From NCBI RefSeq assembly GCF_022760965.1, contig NZ_JAKVIJ010000007.1, positions 124,001 through 188,000 on the forward strand: 64,000 nt of DNA, written 5' to 3'. Positions 43,457-52,727 of this stretch are shown piece after piece (within the stretch, counting starts at the first letter, position 1; each line of letters begins with the position of its first letter). Under the pieces are notes generated by a model that was not told the DNA's origin, made no database searches, and saw only the letters and a program-made list of their open reading frames with translations. Both the position numbers and the translations under genes were made by a program. This DNA comes from Simplicispira sedimenti. GTDB lineage: Bacteria > Pseudomonadota > Gammaproteobacteria > Burkholderiales > Burkholderiaceae_C.

Positions 43457-44007
43457 AGCAGGCCTCCGTGCTGGTCCCAGTGGTATTCAAAGCGCTCGCC
43501 CTGCGCCAGCAGCCACTGCGCCACCTGGGCGGGCTGGTTCAGATCCAGCACCGGCAACTGCGTGGGCACGGGCAGGCGGTCGGGCGTGTCGGTGGCCACG
43601 GCGGCGACGAAATCGTCCTCGGGGTAGCGTACCGGGCGTGCTTCCTGGCCCGGCGCCGGGGCGCGCCAGACCTCGATCTTGAGCAGGTCGCTTTCCTTGA
43701 AGCCTTCCACCAGCACCCAGTCCACACCCTCGTACAGTTCGGCCAGCATCTGGTGCACGGTGAGCTGCGCGGGCTGCTCGAATTCACGCACCAGGGCAAG
43801 GCGCCGGTCGGAGGCGATCACCACCTCGAAGGCGCCGGCCTCGCGGTGGCGGTGCGAGTCCTTGCCGGGGTGGTCGATGTCGAAACGGTGGTGGGCGTGC
43901 TTGACCACCGACACCCGCAAGCCCTGCTGGCGCAGCAGGGGGATGACCTGCTCGATCAGCGTCGTCTTGCCGGAGTTGGAAAACCCGGCAAAGCATGCAA
44001 CCTTCAT
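43453..44007 (-). CDS. mobB: Molybdopterin-guanine dinucleotide biosynthesis protein MobB
   Basis: A 184-residue P-loop GTPase-like protein with Walker A GFSNSGKTTLIEQVI, VVKHAHHRFDIDHPGKDSHRHR and the VLVEGFKESDLLKIEVWR segment. MobB is an accessory for MobA, which attaches GMP to molybdopterin. mobA is not in the window. It overlaps moeA by 4 nt and lies 70 nt from thrC. Confidence 0.92.
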   Translation of the reverse strand: MKVACFAGFSNSGKTTLIEQVIPLLRQQGLRVSVVKHAHHRFDIDHPGKDSHRHREAGAFEVVIASDRRLALVREFEQPAQLTVHQMLAELYEGVDWVLVEGFKESDLLKIEVWRAPAPGQEARPVRYPEDDFVAAVATDTPDRLPVPTQLPVLDLNQPAQVAQWLLAQGERFEYHWDQHGGLL

Positions 44008-44020
44008 CCGTCAGTCCTTC

Positions 44021-44076
44021 AATTGCTATTATTTCAATAGCTACTTGCGCTTTCTGGACGGGCGCCAGAACCAATT
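44021..44076. repeat. Dispersed palindromic repeat, copy 6
   Basis: AATTGCTATT-N5-AATAGC (inner GCTATT/AATAGC arms at 44025-44030 and 44036-44041), then a short GCGC...GGCGCC stem and ACCAATTCTT tail. It occupies nearly the whole 70-nt gap between thrC and mobB. Confidence 0.7.
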
Positions 44077-44077
44077 C

Positions 44078-45508
44078 TTATTGACAATGCCGTTCGATAT
44101 AGGCCTTGACCTGCTGCACGTCGGCAGGCATCACCTGCACGCGCTTGGGCAGGTCTTCAATGCCGTCGAACTTGGCCGGGCGCTCGGGCGCATGGCCCAG
44201 GGCTTCCTGGATCGTCTCAGCGAACTTGATGGGCAGGGCCGTCTCCAGCACGATCATGGGCACACTGCCATCGCCGCGGTGCTCGCGCGCCACCTTCACG
44301 CCGTCGGCGGTGTGGGTGTCGATGGTGATGCCGTGGCGCTGGTAGTTGTCACGGATGGTGGCCAAGCGGTCAGCATGCGTGCTCTTGCCGCTGGCGAAGC
44401 CGTACTTGGCGGCGGCATCGGCAAAGCGCGGGTCCTGGCTCAGGTCGAACTGGCCTTGCGTGGAGAGCGCATCGCCGAACAGCGCCTTGGTCTTGGCCGC
44501 GTCGCGGCCCAGCAGGTCGAACACGAAGCGTTCGAAGTTGCTGGCCTTGCTGATGTCCATGGACGGGCTGGAGGTTTCGTGCGTGTCGGCGCTGCTGCGC
44601 ACGCGGTACACGCCGGTGCGGAAGAATTCGTCGAGCACGTCGTTCTCGTTGGTGGCCACCACCAGCTGGGCGATCGGCAGGCCCATCATGCGCGCCACAT
44701 GGCCCGCACACACGTTGCCGAAGTTGCCGCTGGGCACGGTGAAGCTGACCTTCTGGTCGTTCGTTTCCGTGGCCTGCACGTAGCCGGCGAAGTAGTACAC
44801 CACCTGCGCCAGCAGGCGCGCCCAGTTGATGGAGTTGACGGTGCCAATCTTGTACTTGCGCTTGAACTCGAGGTCGTTGCTGACGGCCTTGACGATGTCC
44901 TGGCAGTCGTCGAACACGCCCTCAATGGCGATGTTGTGGATGTTCTCGTCCTGCAGACTGAACATCTGCGCCTGCTGGAACGGGCTCATGCGGCCGTGCG
45001 GGCTGGTCATGAAGACGCGCACGCCCTGCTTGCCCTTCATGGCGTATTCGGCGGCGCTGCCGGTGTCGCCGGACGTCGCGCCCAGGATGTTGAGCTGCTC
45101 GCCCCGGCGCCCCAGTTCGTATTCGAACAGGTTGCCCAGCAGCTGCATGGCCATGTCCTTGAAGGCCAACGTGGGGCCGTTGGACAGGGCTTCGAGCCAC
45201 AGGCCGTCTTCCAGGTGGCGCAGCGGCACGATCTCGCCGGTGCCGAACACCTCGGCGGTGTAGGTCTTGGCGCACAGGGCATGCAGGTCGGCCGCCGGAA
45301 TGTCGTCGATGTAGAGCGAGAGGATCTGGAACGCCAGCTCGGCGTAGCCCTGCTCGTGGTAGGCCTTGCGCAACTGGGTCAGCTGGGCATCGTCGATCTG
45401 CGGGTAGTGCTCGGGCAGGTACAGCCCGCCGTCGGGCGCCAGGCCTTCGAGCAGGATGTCGCAGAAATGCTTGCGGTCCGGGTGGCCGCGCGTGGAGAGG
45501 TACAGCAT
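44078..45508 (-). CDS. thrC: Threonine synthase
   Basis: A 476-residue PLP enzyme (fold type II). The Schiff-base lysine is in PTLAFKDMAMQLLGNLF, the phosphate-binding loop is TSGDTGSAAEYA, and the N-terminal MLYLSTRGHPD marks the bacterial class II enzyme. It converts O-phosphohomoserine to threonine. It lies 12 nt downstream of hom on the same strand; no thrB is in the window. Confidence 0.96.
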   Translation of the reverse strand: MLYLSTRGHPDRKHFCDILLEGLAPDGGLYLPEHYPQIDDAQLTQLRKAYHEQGYAELAFQILSLYIDDIPAADLHALCAKTYTAEVFGTGEIVPLRHLEDGLWLEALSNGPTLAFKDMAMQLLGNLFEYELGRRGEQLNILGATSGDTGSAAEYAMKGKQGVRVFMTSPHGRMSPFQQAQMFSLQDENIHNIAIEGVFDDCQDIVKAVSNDLEFKRKYKIGTVNSINWARLLAQVVYYFAGYVQATETNDQKVSFTVPSGNFGNVCAGHVARMMGLPIAQLVVATNENDVLDEFFRTGVYRVRSSADTHETSSPSMDISKASNFERFVFDLLGRDAAKTKALFGDALSTQGQFDLSQDPRFADAAAKYGFASGKSTHADRLATIRDNYQRHGITIDTHTADGVKVAREHRGDGSVPMIVLETALPIKFAETIQEALGHAPERPAKFDGIEDLPKRVQVMPADVQQVKAYIERHCQ

Positions 45509-45520
45509 GGCGGTCTCGTC

Positions 45521-46882
45521 CTAGTTCAGCTCTTCCTTGCGGATGCGGGTGATGGGCGCCAGCACCGTGGGGAGCGCCTGCATCTGGGCGATGGCGTCGT
45601 TCATGGTGCCTTCGCGCGTATCGTGCGTGAGGATGATGAGGTCGGTCTGGGTGGAGCCCTCGCCGCCCACTTCGTCGGCCTCGCGCTGCAGCACGGCGTC
45701 GATGCTGATGCCGGCGCCAGCCAGGATGCCGGTGACCTTGGCCAGCACGCCAGCCTGGTCGGCCACGCGCAGGCGCAGGTAGTAGCTGGTGACCACTTCG
45801 CTCATGGGCAACACGGGCAGCGCATCCATGGCGTCGGTCAGCGTGTGCGGCTGGAAGGCCAGGTGCGGCACACGGTGCTCGGGGTCGGCCGTGTGCAGGC
45901 GTGCGATGTCCACCAGGTCGGCAATCACGGCGCTGGCCGTGGGCTCGGAGCCCGCCCCCTTTCCGTAGTACAGCGTGGTGCCCACGGCATCACCCTGCAC
46001 CACCACGGCGTTCATGGCGCCTTCGACGTTGGCGATCAGGCGCTTGGCGGGCACCAGGCTCGGGTGCACGCGCAGCTCCACGCCCCCAACGGCTTTGCCG
46101 TTGGCATCAAATCTTTCGGCCCGCTTGGTGATGCCCAGCAGCTTGATGCGGTAGCCCAACTGCTCGGCGTACTTGATGTCGGCCGCGCCCAGCTTGGTAA
46201 TGCCTTCCACATAGGCCTTGTCGAACTGCACCGGGATGCCGAAGGCGATGGCCGACATGATGGTGGCCTTGTGCGCGGCATCCACGCCCTCGATGTCGAA
46301 GGTGGGGTCGGCCTCGGCATAGCCCAGGCGCTGCGCTTCCTTGAGCACGACGTCGAAGTCCAGCCCCTTGTCGCGCATTTCGGACAGGATGAAGTTGGTG
46401 GTGCCGTTGATGATGCCGGCGATCCACTGGATGCGGTTGGCCGTGAGGCCCTCGCGCAGCGCCTTGATGATGGGGATGCCACCGGCCACGGCGGCTTCAA
46501 ACGCCACCATGACGCCCTTGGCGGACGCAGCCGAGAAAATCTCGGTGCCATGCACGGCCAGCAGCGCCTTGTTGGCAGTGACCACATGCTTGCCCGCCGC
46601 AATGGCTTCGAGCACCAGCGCCTTGGCGATGCCGTAGCCGCCGATCAGCTCGATCACGATGTCGATGTCCGGGTTGGCGATGACGGCGCGGGCGTCGTTG
46701 ACGACCTGCACGCCCTCGCCCACAACCGAACGGGCGCGCTCCACGTCCAGGTCGGCCACCATGGCAATCTCGATGCCACGGCCCGCGCGGCGGCGGATTT
46801 CTTCCTGGTTGCGGCGCAGCACGTTGAACACGCCGCTGCCCACGGTGCCGATGCCCAGAAGGCCTACTTGGATGGGTTTCAT
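45521..46882 (-). CDS. hom: Homoserine dehydrogenase
   Basis: A 453-residue monofunctional homoserine dehydrogenase. It has an NAD(P)-binding loop (GLLGIGTVGSGVFNVL), the catalytic domain with the LRVHPSLVPAKRLIANVEGA block and KGAGSEPTASAV, and a C-terminal ACT domain (VADQAGVLAKVTGILAGAGI) that senses threonine. It reduces aspartate semialdehyde to homoserine in the threonine/methionine pathway and is co-transcribed with thrC. Confidence 0.97.
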   Translation of the reverse strand: MKPIQVGLLGIGTVGSGVFNVLRRNQEEIRRRAGRGIEIAMVADLDVERARSVVGEGVQVVNDARAVIANPDIDIVIELIGGYGIAKALVLEAIAAGKHVVTANKALLAVHGTEIFSAASAKGVMVAFEAAVAGGIPIIKALREGLTANRIQWIAGIINGTTNFILSEMRDKGLDFDVVLKEAQRLGYAEADPTFDIEGVDAAHKATIMSAIAFGIPVQFDKAYVEGITKLGAADIKYAEQLGYRIKLLGITKRAERFDANGKAVGGVELRVHPSLVPAKRLIANVEGAMNAVVVQGDAVGTTLYYGKGAGSEPTASAVIADLVDIARLHTADPEHRVPHLAFQPHTLTDAMDALPVLPMSEVVTSYYLRLRVADQAGVLAKVTGILAGAGISIDAVLQREADEVGGEGSTQTDLIILTHDTREGTMNDAIAQMQALPTVLAPITRIRKEELN

Positions 46883-46900
46883 CAGAGAACTCTCAGTAAA

Positions 46901-46952
46901 AAATGCTTCCAGCGCCCGTCCATCAAGCGCGAGATGCTATAAAAACAATAGC
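46901..46952. repeat. Dispersed palindromic repeat, copy 7
   Basis: AGCGCCCG, loop, CAAGCGCGAG, ATGCTAT and ATAGC with a 7-nt loop (GCTAT 46936-46940, ATAGC 46948-46952). It fills the 71-nt gap between hom and the upstream aminotransferase and ends at the aminotransferase stop codon (46954-46956). Confidence 0.75.
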
Positions 46953-46953
46953 T

Positions 46954-48183
46954 TCAAGCCTTTGCGTGGCGTTGCCGGTACTGGGCCAGGAAGGCCGCCA
47001 GTCGCCCAATGGCCTCGCGCAAGTCGTCCTCGTGCGGCAGAAAGACGATGCGGAAATGCTGGTTGTCGGGGTAGTTGAAGCCCGAGCCCTGCACCAGCAT
47101 CACGCGCGTGGCGCGCAGCACCTCCATGAAGAACTGGCGGTCGTCCTCGATGGGGTACATCTCGGGATCCAGGCGCGGGAACATGTACAGCGCGGCCTGG
47201 GGCTTGACGCAGGTGACACCGGGGATGGCCGTGATGAGTTCGTAGGCCAGATCGCGCTGGCGGCGCAGGCGGCCGCCTTCCTTGATGAGGTCGTTGATGC
47301 TCTGGTAGCCACCCAGCGCCGTCTGGATGGCCCACTGGCCCGGCACGTTGGAGCCGAGCTTGAGGTTGGCCAGCATGTTCAGCCCCTCGATGTAGTCGCG
47401 CGCGGCCCGCTTGTCGCCCGAGACCACCATCCAGCCCGCGCGGAAGCCGCAGGAACGGTAGGCCTTGGAGAGCGAGTTGAAGGTGAGCGTAAGCACATCG
47501 GTGGACAGGCTGGCCATGGCCGTGTGCTTTACGCCCTCGTACAGCACCTTGTCGTACACCTCGTCCACCAGCAGCACCAGGTCGTTCTCGCGCGCCAGCT
47601 GCACGATGCCGCGCAAAAGCGCGTCGGAATACAGTGCGCCCGTGGGGTTGTTGGGGTTGATGACGACGATGCCGCGCGTGCGCGGCGTGATCTTGGAACG
47701 CATGTCTTCCAGACTGGGCATCCAGCCGTTGGACTCGTCGCACACATAGTGCACCGGCACGCCGCCCGCCAGGCTGGTGGCCGCCGTCCACAGCGGATAG
47801 TCGGGCGCGGGCAACAGCAGCTCGTCGCCGTCGTTGAGCAGCGCCTGGGTTGCCATGACGATGAGTTCGCTCGCACCGTTGCCCAGGTAGATGTCGTCCA
47901 GCGTGACGCCCGCGATGCCTTGCTGCTGGGTGTAGTGCATGACGGCCTTGCGCGCCGCGAAGATACCCTTGCTGTCGGAGTAGCCTGCCGAGTCGGGCAG
48001 GTTGCGCGCCATGTCCTGCACCACCTCCTCGGGCGGATCGAAGCCGAACGGCGCCATGTTGCCGATGTTCAGCTTGATGATCTTCTGCCCCTCGTCCTCC
48101 ATCTGCCGGGCCGCGTCCACGATGGGGCCGCGCACATCGTAGAGAACGTTGTTGAGTTTGGTGGACTTGAGTACGGTTTTCAT
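46954..48183 (-). CDS. alaA: AlaA-like alanine aminotransferase
   Basis: A 409-residue class I aminotransferase very like E. coli AlaA: KSTKLNNVLYDVRGPI, IIKLNIGNMAPFGFDPPEEV, INPNNPTGALYS and the Schiff-base lysine in FNSLSKAYRSCGFRAGW. It is expected to transfer between pyruvate/glutamate and alanine/oxoglutarate. The start MKTVLK at 48183 fits the family; ATG 48204 (MPPELKR) is a possible longer start. It lies upstream of hom-thrC on the same strand, separated by a dispersed repeat. Confidence 0.9.
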   Translation of the reverse strand: MKTVLKSTKLNNVLYDVRGPIVDAARQMEDEGQKIIKLNIGNMAPFGFDPPEEVVQDMARNLPDSAGYSDSKGIFAARKAVMHYTQQQGIAGVTLDDIYLGNGASELIVMATQALLNDGDELLLPAPDYPLWTAATSLAGGVPVHYVCDESNGWMPSLEDMRSKITPRTRGIVVINPNNPTGALYSDALLRGIVQLARENDLVLLVDEVYDKVLYEGVKHTAMASLSTDVLTLTFNSLSKAYRSCGFRAGWMVVSGDKRAARDYIEGLNMLANLKLGSNVPGQWAIQTALGGYQSINDLIKEGGRLRRQRDLAYELITAIPGVTCVKPQAALYMFPRLDPEMYPIEDDRQFFMEVLRATRVMLVQGSGFNYPDNQHFRIVFLPHEDDLREAIGRLAAFLAQYRQRHAKA

Positions 48184-48307
48184 GCGCTTGAGCTCGGGTG
48201 GCATAGGCCCGCCACGGGCCAGGGGCATGTGGCGAAACCTATAATTTGACCACAGTTCCCACCGCCCCACGCACCCGCTCCGTTGCAGGTGCTGCCCGCA
48301 CCGCCCC

Positions 48308-48688
48308 ATGAAATTCCAGCCCGATCGTTTCGACGCCCACAGCATCACCGGATATGGCCCGGGATGGATCAGCGTGGGCGCTGAAAAGGTGCATTCCAGC
48401 CTGGTGATCGGATCGCGCGGGCTGCGCCAGGCCTGGGACTGCACGCGGTTCGAGGACCTGAGCGCCGATCACTTCGCCCAACTGGCCCTGCTCGACGCCG
48501 AAGTGCTGCTGCTGGGCAGTGGCGACCGCCTGCGTTTTGTGCCCCCCGCTTGGCTCGCGCCGCTGATGCAGCGCCATATCGGTGTGGAGACCATGGACAC
48601 GGCCGCCGCCTGCCGCACCTACAACATCCTGGCTGGCGAAGGGCGCCATGTGGTGGCCGCCTTGCTCGTACAAACCCCAGGCAACTGA
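48308..48688 (+). CDS. Mth938-like domain protein (DUF498)
   Basis: A 126-residue protein of the Mth938 fold, also seen in human NDUFAF3. It carries ITGYGPGWISVG, SSLVIGSRGLRQAWDC, LLLGSGDRLRFVPPA, and VETMDTAAACRTYNILAGEGR. The molecular role in bacteria is not established. It is divergent from alaA. A plausible TATAAT -10 lies at 48240-48245, 63 nt before the ATG, although the -35 is weak. Confidence 0.85.
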   Translation: MKFQPDRFDAHSITGYGPGWISVGAEKVHSSLVIGSRGLRQAWDCTRFEDLSADHFAQLALLDAEVLLLGSGDRLRFVPPAWLAPLMQRHIGVETMDTAAACRTYNILAGEGRHVVAALLVQTPGN

Positions 48689-48805
48689 CGCCAAGCCTGC
48701 GATTCAGGGTAAAATAGCGGGTTGCTGCCGGTGGCGACCCACAAGAAGAACCAGCCTCACACCCACCGGTGATTCAACGACCTCACCCAGAGAGAACGAA
48801 GACAT

Positions 48806-49291
48806 ATGGCGATCGTTGTCAACAAACCCCTCCCTGAATTTGAAGCCAATGCGACCAGCGGGGTCAAGGTTTCCAATACGTCCCACAACGGCCAGATTCT
48901 CGTCCTCTACTTTTACCCCAAGGACAACACCCCCGGCTGCACCACCGAGGCGATGCAGTTCCGCGACAAGTACAAGGACTTCGTCAAGGCGGGTGCCGCC
49001 GTGTTCGGCGTCTCGCGCGACAACATGAAGTCGCACGACGAGTTCAAGGAAAAGCTCGAACTGCCCTTCGACCTGATCGCCGACACGGAAGAGAAAATGT
49101 GCCACATGTTCGGCGTGGTCAAGAACAAGATCATGTACGGCAAGAAGGTCAAGGGCATCGAGCGCAGCACCTTCCTCATCGGCCCCGACGGCGTGCTGCT
49201 GCAGGAGTGGCGCGGACTGAAAGTGCCGGGCCATGTGGAAGAAGTGCTCAAGGCCGTCAAGGCGCTCAAGACCCTCAAGAAAGCCGCCTGA
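48806..49291 (+). CDS. bcp: Thiol peroxidase, BCP/peroxiredoxin Q family
   Basis: A 161-residue peroxiredoxin. The peroxidatic Cys45 is in TPGCTTEAMQFRD. E. coli BCP has a nearby resolving Cys50, but this protein has Met50. The third cysteine, Cys99 (EEKMCHMFG), is present and could be the resolving or secondary thiol. It removes H2O2 and organic peroxides using thioredoxin-type reductants. It is transcribed from its own unit, with TAAAAT at 48710-48715 as a candidate -10, and ends at a terminator. Confidence 0.9.
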   Translation: MAIVVNKPLPEFEANATSGVKVSNTSHNGQILVLYFYPKDNTPGCTTEAMQFRDKYKDFVKAGAAVFGVSRDNMKSHDEFKEKLELPFDLIADTEEKMCHMFGVVKNKIMYGKKVKGIERSTFLIGPDGVLLQEWRGLKVPGHVEEVLKAVKALKTLKKAA

Positions 49292-49383
49292 GGCGCGCCT
49301 GCAACGCCTGGATGGCCCTGTCATCCAGGGCGTGCATAATGGGCCGATGCCGCTGTACTGCGCAACGCCTCTCCTATACCGAC

Positions 49384-49412
49384 AAGCCGCCTGGGCCTCC
49401 CGGCGGCTTTTT
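49384..49412 (+). terminator. Rho-independent terminator after bcp
   Basis: AGCCGCC, 10-nt loop, GGCGGCT followed by TTTTGCTTT. It lies about 90 nt past the bcp stop and just before the phoH gene. Confidence 0.8.
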
Positions 49413-49447
49413 GCTTTCTGAACCCTTCCGACCGCTTTTTCCGCACC

Positions 49448-51175
49448 ATGCCCCTGCCTCCCGCACCGACCCGGCGTGCCGCCCGACTCGACCCCGAAGC
49501 CTTTATGGCCCCGCCCGAAGGGGCCACGCCCACCACCAAACGCCAGCGCAGCACCCGTGGTGAAGCCCACCCCGTGGCAGTCACGGCTGCGGCCACTGCG
49601 GACGCCCCCGTGGTAGAGCCTGCGCCCGCTGCCCCCAAAGCCCCCGCGTCCCGCAGCACCAAGATGCCCGCCAAGGCAGCCTTGCTGTCCTCCGCCCCGG
49701 CCCCAGAAGTGGCACCCAGCCCAGAGACGGCTCCCGCTGTGAGCGCCGAAACCCCCAGGCGCGCTCGCAAGGTGCGCAGCACCGGTCCCACCAAGCTGTT
49801 CGTGCTGGACACCAACGTGCTCCTGCACGACCCCAGCAGCCTGTTCCGATTCGAAGAGCACGACATCTACCTGCCCATGATCGTGCTGGAGGAACTGGAC
49901 GCCCACAAGAAGGGCATGACCGAGGTAGCCCGCAACGGCCGCCAGGTCAGCCGGGCGCTGGACGCCCTGGCCGCCGCTCAAGGTGCCGACATGGGCAAGG
50001 GCCTCAAGCTCGACTCCACAGGCCAGCGCGGCGCGGGAGGAAGCCTGTTCTTCCAGACTTCGACCCTGGATTTCCAGCTCCCCACCAGCCTGCCCCAGGG
50101 CAAGGCCGACAACCAGATCCTGGGTGTAGTGGAAGCCCTGCGACGCCAGAATGCGCCGCGTGAAGTGGTGCTGGTGTCCAAGGACATCAACATGCGCGTC
50201 AAGGCGCGAGCCCTGGGCCTTCCTGCCGAGGACTACCAGAACGACAAGGCACTGGAGGACGGCGACCTGCTCTACTCCGGCGCCCTGCAACTGCCCCAGG
50301 ACTTCTGGAGCCGCAACGGCAAGTCCGTGGAGAGCTGGCAAAGCGGCGCGCACACGTTCTACCGTATCAGTGGGCCTATCGTGCCGCAGTTGCTGATCAA
50401 CCAGTTTGTGTACTTCGAGGCGCCGGGCGAACCGAGTTTGTACGCGCGCGTGAGCGAAATCCGCGACAAGACCGCCGTGCTCAAGACCCTCAAGGACTAC
50501 GGCCACGCCAAAAACGCGGTGTGGGGCGTGACTACGCGCAACCGCGAGCAGAATTTCGCCGTCAACCTGCTGATGGACCCCGACGTGGACTTCGTCACCC
50601 TGGCGGGCACCGCGGGCACCGGCAAGACACTGATGGCCCTGGCCGCAGGCCTGACACAGGTGTTGGACGACCGCCGCTACACCGAGATCATCATGACCCG
50701 CGCCACCGTCAGCGTGGGCGAGGACATCGGCTTCCTGCCTGGCACGGAGGAAGAAAAAATGGGCCCCTGGATGGGCGCACTCGACGACAACCTCGAATTC
50801 CTGGCCAAGGGCGATGGTGGCAACGCCGGTGAATGGGGCCGCGCGGCCACCAACGAATTGATCCGCAGCCGCATCAAGATCAAGAGCATGAACTTCATGC
50901 GCGGCCGCACGTTCATGAACAAGTACGTCATCATCGACGAAGCGCAGAACCTCACGCCCAAGCAGATGAAGACGCTCATCACGCGCGCCGGCCCCGGCAC
51001 CAAGATCATCTGCATGGGCAATCTGGCGCAGATCGACACCCCCTACCTCACCGAAGGGTCGTCGGGCCTGACCTTTGCCGTGGATCGCTTCAAGGGCTGG
51101 CCGCACAGCGGCCACATCACCCTGGCGCGCGGCGAGCGCTCACGCCTGGCGGACTTTGCCAGCGAAGTGCTCTGA
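49448..51175 (+). CDS. PIN-PhoH family ATPase
   Basis: A 575-residue protein. The first 110 residues are an Ala/Pro/Thr-rich, low-complexity extension. A PIN-like nuclease domain follows (about 115-260; KLFVLDTNVLLHDP has the first acidic residue), and then a PhoH-type RecA-like ATPase (about 350-575) with Walker A GTAGTGKTLMALAAGL and Walker B YVIIDEAQNLTP. PIN-PhoH proteins have been linked to RNA unwinding and cleavage. It is a single-gene unit ending in a strong terminator. The functional substrate is unknown. Confidence 0.88.
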   Translation: MPLPPAPTRRAARLDPEAFMAPPEGATPTTKRQRSTRGEAHPVAVTAAATADAPVVEPAPAAPKAPASRSTKMPAKAALLSSAPAPEVAPSPETAPAVSAETPRRARKVRSTGPTKLFVLDTNVLLHDPSSLFRFEEHDIYLPMIVLEELDAHKKGMTEVARNGRQVSRALDALAAAQGADMGKGLKLDSTGQRGAGGSLFFQTSTLDFQLPTSLPQGKADNQILGVVEALRRQNAPREVVLVSKDINMRVKARALGLPAEDYQNDKALEDGDLLYSGALQLPQDFWSRNGKSVESWQSGAHTFYRISGPIVPQLLINQFVYFEAPGEPSLYARVSEIRDKTAVLKTLKDYGHAKNAVWGVTTRNREQNFAVNLLMDPDVDFVTLAGTAGTGKTLMALAAGLTQVLDDRRYTEIIMTRATVSVGEDIGFLPGTEEEKMGPWMGALDDNLEFLAKGDGGNAGEWGRAATNELIRSRIKIKSMNFMRGRTFMNKYVIIDEAQNLTPKQMKTLITRAGPGTKIICMGNLAQIDTPYLTEGSSGLTFAVDRFKGWPHSGHITLARGERSRLADFASEVL

Positions 51176-51193
51176 ACCGCGGCGTCAATGCAC

Positions 51194-51232
51194 AAGGGCT
51201 GCCAGCGCAATGCGCTGGCAGCCCTTTTTTTT
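51194..51232 (+). terminator. Rho-independent terminator after the PhoH gene
   Basis: AAGGGCTGCCAGCGCA faces TGCGCTGGCAGCCCTT across a tiny loop, then TTTTTT. The stem is unusually long (about 14 bp) and stable. Confidence 0.92.
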
Positions 51233-51255
51233 GGCACCGTATGCGTTGCCACACA

Positions 51256-51317
51256 AAAAATGCTACGTTAATGATAGCTAATAACGTTTATCCTATAAGC
51301 GCTTAAGCCAATTTTTA
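51256..51317. repeat. Dispersed palindromic repeat, copy 8
   Basis: TGCTACGTTAATGATAGCTA, then AACGTTTAT...ATAAGCGCTTAAG and a CCAATTTTTA tail. The tail is directly next to the dnaB stop codon (51318-51320, minus strand). It is a degraded copy, but the ATAGC and AAGCGCTT landmarks remain. Confidence 0.65.
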
Positions 51318-52727
51318 CTAAAAATCGTCGCCCGACCCCAGCGCCAGGCTTTCGAAGCGCGTCTGGTTTTTCTGGAAGAACAGCTTGACGGTGCCGGTAG
51401 GACCGTTACGTTGCTTGCCGATGATGACCTCGGCCACGTTCGGCTCCTTGGAGTCCTTGTTGTAGTAATCGTCGCGGTAGATGAACATGATGATGTCCGC
51501 ATCCTGCTCGATGGCGCCGGATTCGCGCAGGTCGGACATCATGGGGCGCTTGTCGGTGCGCTGCTCCACCGAGCGGTTGAGCTGCGAGAGCGCAATCACC
51601 GGGCACTGCAGCTCCTTGGCCAGCATCTTGAGGCCGCGCGAGATTTCACCCAGCTCGGTGGCGCGGTTCTCGCCTTGCGAGCCGCTGGAGCCGCTCATGA
51701 GCTGCAGGTAGTCCACCACGATCAAGCCGAGCTTGCCGCAGCTGCGCGCCAGGCGCCGCGCATTGGCACGCAGCTCACTAGGGGTGAGGCCCGGCGTTTC
51801 GTCGATGTGCAGCGACACGTTGCGCAAGCGCTCGATGGCTTCGGTCAGGCGCGGCCATTCGTCGTCGGTGAGCTTGCCGGTGCGCAGGTTGCCCTGGTTG
51901 ATGCGGCCGATGGAGCCCACGATACGCACCGCCAGTTGCGCCGCGCCCATTTCCATCGAGAAAATGGCCACGGGCAGGCCTTCGTTGAGCGCCACATGCT
52001 CGGCGATATTGACCGCAAACGCCGTCTTGCCCATGGAGGGGCGTGCTGCCAACACCACCATGTCGCCGGCCTGCAGGCCCGAAGTCATGCGATCCAGGTC
52101 GATAAACCCCGTTGGCACGCCAGTGATGTCGTTCGGGTTGTCAGCCATTTCCTGCACACGGTCGAGCAGGTCCACCACCAGGGTGTCCATGGCCTGGAAG
52201 CCCTGCTTCATGCGTGAGCCTTCTTCGCCGATGTTGAAGATCTTTTGCTCGGCCTCGTCCAGGATGCGATCGACCGGCTTGCCCTGGGGGTTGAAGGCGT
52301 TGGTGGCGATCTCGTCACTGGCCGTAACCAGCTTGCGCAGGATGGCGCGCTCGCGCACGATCTCGGCGTAGCGGCGGATGTTGCTGGCGCTGGGTACGTA
52401 CTGCGCCAGCGCGTTGAGGTACACCAGTCCGCCGATCTCCTCGGATTTACCCAGGCTCTGGAGCCGCTCATAGACCGTGATCACATCGGCAGGCTTGCTC
52501 GCATTGACCAGGGCTGCGATGGCGGTATAGATCAACTGGTGCTCGTGGCGATAGAAGTCGCTTTCCACCAGCAGGTCACCCACGCGGTCCCAGGCATGGT
52601 TGTCCAGCAGCAGACCACCCAGCACGCTGGATTCAGCCTCAATGGAGTGCGGCGGCACTCGCAATTGCGCGATCTGGCGGTCGACGGGGGCATACCCATC
52701 GTCCACGACTATCGGTTCATCAAACAT
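51318..52727 (-). CDS. dnaB: Replicative DNA helicase DnaB
   Basis: A 469-residue hexameric replicative helicase. The N-terminal domain (about 15-120, VPPHSIEAESSVLGGLLLD) precedes a RecA-like ATPase with Walker A ARPSMGKTAFAVNIAE (about residue 220), VVDYLQLMSG and the arginine-finger region RESGAIEQDADIIMFIYR. It has no intein. The start at 52727 has GAGGAA 4 nt upstream. It is encoded after rplI in the ribosomal-protein block but separated from it by 175 nt and a terminator. Confidence 0.97.
   Translation of the reverse strand: MFDEPIVVDDGYAPVDRQIAQLRVPPHSIEAESSVLGGLLLDNHAWDRVGDLLVESDFYRHEHQLIYTAIAALVNASKPADVITVYERLQSLGKSEEIGGLVYLNALAQYVPSASNIRRYAEIVRERAILRKLVTASDEIATNAFNPQGKPVDRILDEAEQKIFNIGEEGSRMKQGFQAMDTLVVDLLDRVQEMADNPNDITGVPTGFIDLDRMTSGLQAGDMVVLAARPSMGKTAFAVNIAEHVALNEGLPVAIFSMEMGAAQLAVRIVGSIGRINQGNLRTGKLTDDEWPRLTEAIERLRNVSLHIDETPGLTPSELRANARRLARSCGKLGLIVVDYLQLMSGSSGSQGENRATELGEISRGLKMLAKELQCPVIALSQLNRSVEQRTDKRPMMSDLRESGAIEQDADIIMFIYRDDYYNKDSKEPNVAEVIIGKQRNGPTGTVKLFFQKNQTRFESLALGSGDDF

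Noticed and set aside
43679..46942. A 1087-residue open frame antisense to thrC and hom
   Set aside because: His/Gly/Val/Gln-rich sequence typical of complementary-strand translation of GC-rich genes; both sense genes are unambiguous.
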